NCBI GenBank assembly: GCA_903887655.1
Contig: CAISQQ010000148.1
Coordinates: 1-37,988, forward strand
DNA: 37,988 bases
Direction: 5' to 3'
Source: an uncultured Burkholderiales bacterium
GTDB lineage: Bacteria > Pseudomonadota > Gammaproteobacteria > Burkholderiales > Burkholderiaceae_C
In this document: piece by piece, positions 35,229 to 37,988 of the stretch
How the letters are laid out: the number at the start of each line of letters is the position of its first letter
Numbering within the stretch: the first letter of the stretch is position 1
Made by a program: the position numbers and the translations under genes
The notes under the pieces: generated by a model
Databases searched by the model: none
What the model was told of the DNA's origin: nothing
Seen by the model: the letters and a program-made list of their open reading frames with translations, nothing else

Positions 35229-36137
35229 TTATTGACGGGCCAAACGCACTTGCAAAGGCAGTCGCTCGGGGTGACTGGTGCGAAACGGATTGATATCCAA
35301 TCCACCACGGCGGGTGTAGCGAGCATACACACTCAAACGCGTGGGACGGCAACGCGTCCAAATGTCCATGAAAATGCGCTCTACACATTGCTCATGAAAT
35401 TCGTTGTGATCTCTAAAACTCACGAGATAGCCGAGTAAACCCTCTTGGTCAATCGCGTCACCCGAGTACTGAATTTGCACACTGCCCCAATCGGGTTGAC
35501 CCGTGACCAAGCAGTTGCTTTTGAGCAAATTCGAACGCAGCGTCTCAGTCACTGGGGGCAGACCTGTCGCCACTTTCAAGAGTTCGGGCCGGGGTTGGTA
35601 ATGAACACACTCAATATCCAATCGGTCCAAGTCCAAGCCCTCAAAATCAGCGATCCTCTCCATTTCAAAACGCTCGGGGCCAATGAGCTCTGCACCCAAT
35701 GCGAGGGTGTGCGAGGCTTGTGTCTTGACGGCTCGGGCAGTTGGCGTTGAATCCGTAGAGAGGCTTGGCTCTTGGAGAGGCCTCATGAGAGCGAGCGACA
35801 TGTCATTTTTGATGCAGGCCAACACCTCAGCCTCACTGTCAAAGACGGTCTGACTAAAGCTGTTGAAATACAACTTCATGGACTTACTCTCAATGATATT
35901 GGGACTATCGTGAGGCACCACCAATCGAGCCATGGCAATTTGAGGCTTGCCCTTGCGGTTGAGCCAACTCAACTCATAAGCATTCCAAATATCTGCGCCC
36001 ATGAAGGGCAAAGCGCCAGCGCTCAAACCCAATTCAGCGCGCTTATTCGCGCGTGCAATTGGGTAGAGCAACTCAGGGTCATAGTGATCGATGTAGGCGG
36101 TGGGTTTACCCAAAAGGGAGAGCTCTGGTGTGTTCAT
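35229..36137 (-). CDS. queF: NADPH-dependent 7-cyano-7-deazaguanine reductase QueF (long form)
   Basis: Reduces preQ0 to preQ1 in synthesis of the tRNA modification queuosine. The 302-residue length matches the bimodular (YqcD-like) class. [15 protein letters not shown] is the QueF signature. The thioimide-forming cysteine is C209 in [12 protein letters not shown], with D216 seven residues later, as in E. coli (C190, D197). [13 protein letters not shown] holds the other conserved Glu and His. The ATG at 36137 overlaps the stop of the upstream alpha/beta hydrolase gene (ATGA at 36134-36137), so the two are translationally coupled. No other queuosine genes are in the window. Confidence 0.97.
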   Translation of the reverse strand: MNTPELSLLGKPTAYIDHYDPELLYPIARANKRAELGLSAGALPFMGADIWNAYELSWLNRKGKPQIAMARLVVPHDSPNIIESKSMKLYFNSFSQTVFDSEAEVLACIKNDMSLALMRPLQEPSLSTDSTPTARAVKTQASHTLALGAELIGPERFEMERIADFEGLDLDRLDIECVHYQPRPELLKVATGLPPVTETLRSNLLKSNCLVTGQPDWGSVQIQYSGDAIDQEGLLGYLVSFRDHNEFHEQCVERIFMDIWTRCRPTRLSVYARYTRRGGLDINPFRTSHPERLPLQVRLARQ

Positions 36138-37033
36138 TGGAAAAATTCAATCAGTCTGGCCTGGACCAAGGGCACCAAACATTGGGGTAAATCGTGGGCC
36201 ATGTTTTTGATCTCCATCCACTGTGCGCCAGGAATTCTCTTGGCGGTGTCAATTCCACAGGCAATCGGCACCAATGGATCGGCCAAGCCATGAATCACCA
36301 ATGTCGGTGTTTTGATGGTGTGCAGCAAAGGCGCTCTGGCCGAATCAGACATCACCGCCGACATTTGTCGAATCACACCCCCAGGGTGGTAGCTGCGCTC
36401 AATGGCTTTGACCACCCGCTCACGCATGCTGTGCGGATCATCGCGAAACCCAGGGCTTGCCAACGCATCAAAGACGCCCAGCGCTTGAGTGACATAGGCG
36501 TCAAGCGTTTGCTCTTGGGGAGAAGCAAACATCCGCTCCAACAGTTCCGTTTCAGGACCCGGCAAATCCTTGGCACCACTCGAGCTCATGAGACTGACCA
36601 TGCTTCGCAGTCGCAGCGGTGAGTGAATGGCCATGCGCTGTGCAATCATCCCCCCCATGCTCATACCCAACACATGGGCTTGATCAACACCGCAAGCGTC
36701 CAGGACCGCAACAGCGTCCATGGCCATGTCCTCCAAAGAATAGAGTGGCTTCACCGGGAGACCCATTTTTTGCTTGAGGGATTCCCACATCAAGTTGGGA
36801 ACGCCCTCATGATCAAAGATGGTGGACAGTCCCACATCTCGGTTATCAAAAGTGATCACTTGAAAACCCGCCTGAGTCAATCCGTTGATCAAAGACTGTG
36901 GCCATGAAATGAGTTGCAGGCCAAGCCCCATGATCAATAAAATACTCGCTCGTGGCTCGACGCCCTCATTGCCCTCATGGCGAGCGGGATGGACCTCATA
37001 CTCAAGCCAAACTCCGTTGTTGTGTGCGCGCAT
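36134..37033 (-). CDS. Alpha/beta hydrolase
   Basis: A 299-residue alpha/beta-hydrolase fold protein. The nucleophile elbow is GMSMGGM with S125; the acid is probably D252 (HGLADPLVP) and the base H280 (KNMAHDLP). The oxyanion region is in [15 protein letters not shown], and FDNRDVGLS is a common motif after the next strand. Similar proteins are annotated as 3-oxoadipate enol-lactonase or TesA-like esterases, but substrate cannot be told from sequence. No signal peptide. A GGAG lies upstream of the ATG at 37033. It overlaps queF by four bases, so it is probably the first gene of a hydrolase-queF-GST transcript. Confidence 0.88.
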   Translation of the reverse strand: MRAHNNGVWLEYEVHPARHEGNEGVEPRASILLIMGLGLQLISWPQSLINGLTQAGFQVITFDNRDVGLSTIFDHEGVPNLMWESLKQKMGLPVKPLYSLEDMAMDAVAVLDACGVDQAHVLGMSMGGMIAQRMAIHSPLRLRSMVSLMSSSGAKDLPGPETELLERMFASPQEQTLDAYVTQALGVFDALASPGFRDDPHSMRERVVKAIERSYHPGGVIRQMSAVMSDSARAPLLHTIKTPTLVIHGLADPLVPIACGIDTAKRIPGAQWMEIKNMAHDLPQCLVPLVQARLIEFFQ

Positions 37034-37169
37034 AAAAAATTATCGTCTCCATGGATTGCAATGCTGTCGCACTGGCGCTGGCTTGAGTCGACTCCAGTCG
37101 GCTTCATGCCAAAGGGTGGCCTCTCAGGTACCGAGCCAGCACCCGCGTGAAGCACTCATCATACTGGGC

Positions 37170-37970
37170 TTAAGATGAACTCGAAGCGGCCTCGCTGCGT
37201 CTAAAAACGTAACGCTCTGAGCTGGAGGCCTTCACCGCAAAGCCATACCCTTGCAAGTCAAAACTCTTCAAGTCTTCTGGGCGTTTGATGCGGTGGGTGG
37301 CGGCAAAGCGCACCATGAGGCCACGTGCTTTTTTAGCGAAAAAACTGATGACTTTGAATTGTCCATTTTTTTCGTCTTCAAAGACGCATTCAATCAATTG
37401 CGCATTGAGCGTTTTGCGCTCTACCGACTTGAAATACTCTTGGGAGGCCAAATTGATCACCACTCTCGAAGACGCGGCATCAAGCCTGGCGTTGAGGTAT
37501 TGGGCGATTTGAGCGCCCCAAAACTCATACAAGTTGTGGCTCTTGGCCACCTTCAAAGCCGTTCCCATCTCCAATCGATAAGGCTGCAAAGCGTCCATGG
37601 GTTTCAACACCCCATACAAACCACTCAGAATCACCAAATGTGACTCAAGCCAAGTGAGGTCGGCTTTTTTAAGGCTCTTGACCGACAAGCCGTCGTAGAC
37701 ATCGCCATTGAAGGCAAAGATGCTGGGCCTTGAATTGTCCGGGGTGTAGACGGGCTTCCAATCCTTGAAGCGCTTGACATTGAGCTCGGCCAAGTTCGGG
37801 CTCAAGCTCATGAGAACCGACAAATCCGAAGCCGAGAGTTTCTTCAACTGCTTGACCAAGGTGGCCGATTGGTGGGCAAAAACTGGGGCCTGAGGCTCCA
37901 AGCCCTGAAACTCAGCGGGCAAGGGCGTGTCGTAGTCCAAGGTCTTGGCAGGAGACAACAAAAAAAGCAT
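37170..37970 (-). CDS. yaaA: Peroxide stress protein YaaA (DUF328)
   Basis: A 266-residue member of the YaaA family, which in E. coli lowers free iron and protects DNA under hydrogen peroxide stress. It starts MLFLLSPAKTLDYDTP. It carries the conserved FNGDVYDGL, ILSGLYGVLKPMDALQPYRLEMGT and NLASQEYFKSV segments, and ends in a short Ser-rich tail. Length is close to E. coli YaaA (258). Its ATG at 37970 lies near the window edge, so the promoter and upstream neighbour cannot be judged. It is followed after 136 bases by the alpha/beta hydrolase gene on the same strand; a GAGTCGACTC palindrome (37085-37094) lies in that gap. Confidence 0.95.
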   Translation of the reverse strand: MLFLLSPAKTLDYDTPLPAEFQGLEPQAPVFAHQSATLVKQLKKLSASDLSVLMSLSPNLAELNVKRFKDWKPVYTPDNSRPSIFAFNGDVYDGLSVKSLKKADLTWLESHLVILSGLYGVLKPMDALQPYRLEMGTALKVAKSHNLYEFWGAQIAQYLNARLDAASSRVVINLASQEYFKSVERKTLNAQLIECVFEDEKNGQFKVISFFAKKARGLMVRFAATHRIKRPEDLKSFDLQGYGFAVKASSSERYVFRRSEAASSSS

Positions 37971-37988
37971 GTTCGATATCAGTTCAAA

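Overview
This window looks like an ordinary stretch of a betaproteobacterial chromosome, most likely order Burkholderiales. The family and genus cannot be fixed from the sequence alone. The evidence is the gene order. One block reads yceD-rpmF-plsX-fabH-fabD-fabG-acpP-fabF, then mucD-lepA-lepB-rnc-era. It is flanked by maf, an RsmI-like methylase, sppA, a small Rieske protein, gph, rluC and a long rne. Further on lies a hemC-hemD-hemX-hemY cluster near argH. No rRNA, tRNA, insertion sequence, prophage or CRISPR array was recognised, so this is mainly core metabolism and information processing.

Layout. Positions 1-12912 are all on the minus strand. Read in the direction of transcription they hold yceD, rpmF and the fatty-acid/phospholipid initiation genes (plsX, fabH, fabD, fabG, acpP, fabF), then the envelope protease mucD, the translation GTPase lepA, signal peptidase lepB, RNase III and the start of era. 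The sigma-E module (rpoE-rseA-rseB) that usually sits between fabF and mucD in this order is absent here; only 341 non-coding bases remain. From 13181 to 14588 two plus-strand genes (maf, RsmI-like) diverge from yceD. Positions 14614-18105 are minus-strand (rluC, gph, Rieske, sppA). RNase E (18651-21596, plus) has a leader of about 550 bases and converges on the heme cluster hemC-hemD-hemX-hemY (minus). A BphA4-like flavoprotein reductase is upstream of hemC and divergent from argH. Then come plus-strand argH, an lldD-like dehydrogenase and a DNA polymerase IV with an unusual insertion. The right end holds an OprB-like porin, a DUF167 protein, a GST, queF coupled to an alpha/beta hydrolase, and yaaA.

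How the genes work together. plsX to fabF make and condense acyl-ACP for membrane synthesis and share operon-like spacing with rpmF and yceD. lepB and mucD act on exported proteins. rnc, era, rne, rluC, rpmF and the RsmI-like gene all concern rRNA, ribosomes or RNA processing. hemC and hemD make uroporphyrinogen III; hemX and hemY are membrane-anchored companions. Four ATGA stop/start overlaps (rnc/era, plsX/fabH, hemD/hemX, hydrolase/queF) indicate translational coupling.

No clearly new multi-gene system was found. The items most worth checking are the lepA leader (a promoter-hairpin-terminator unit with a neighbouring cluster of DnaA-box-like 9-mers), the missing sigma-E genes, the DinB insertion, the structured rne leader and the inverted repeat between argH and the reductase gene. 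Promoter, small-RNA and operator calls come from reading motifs by eye and are tentative.
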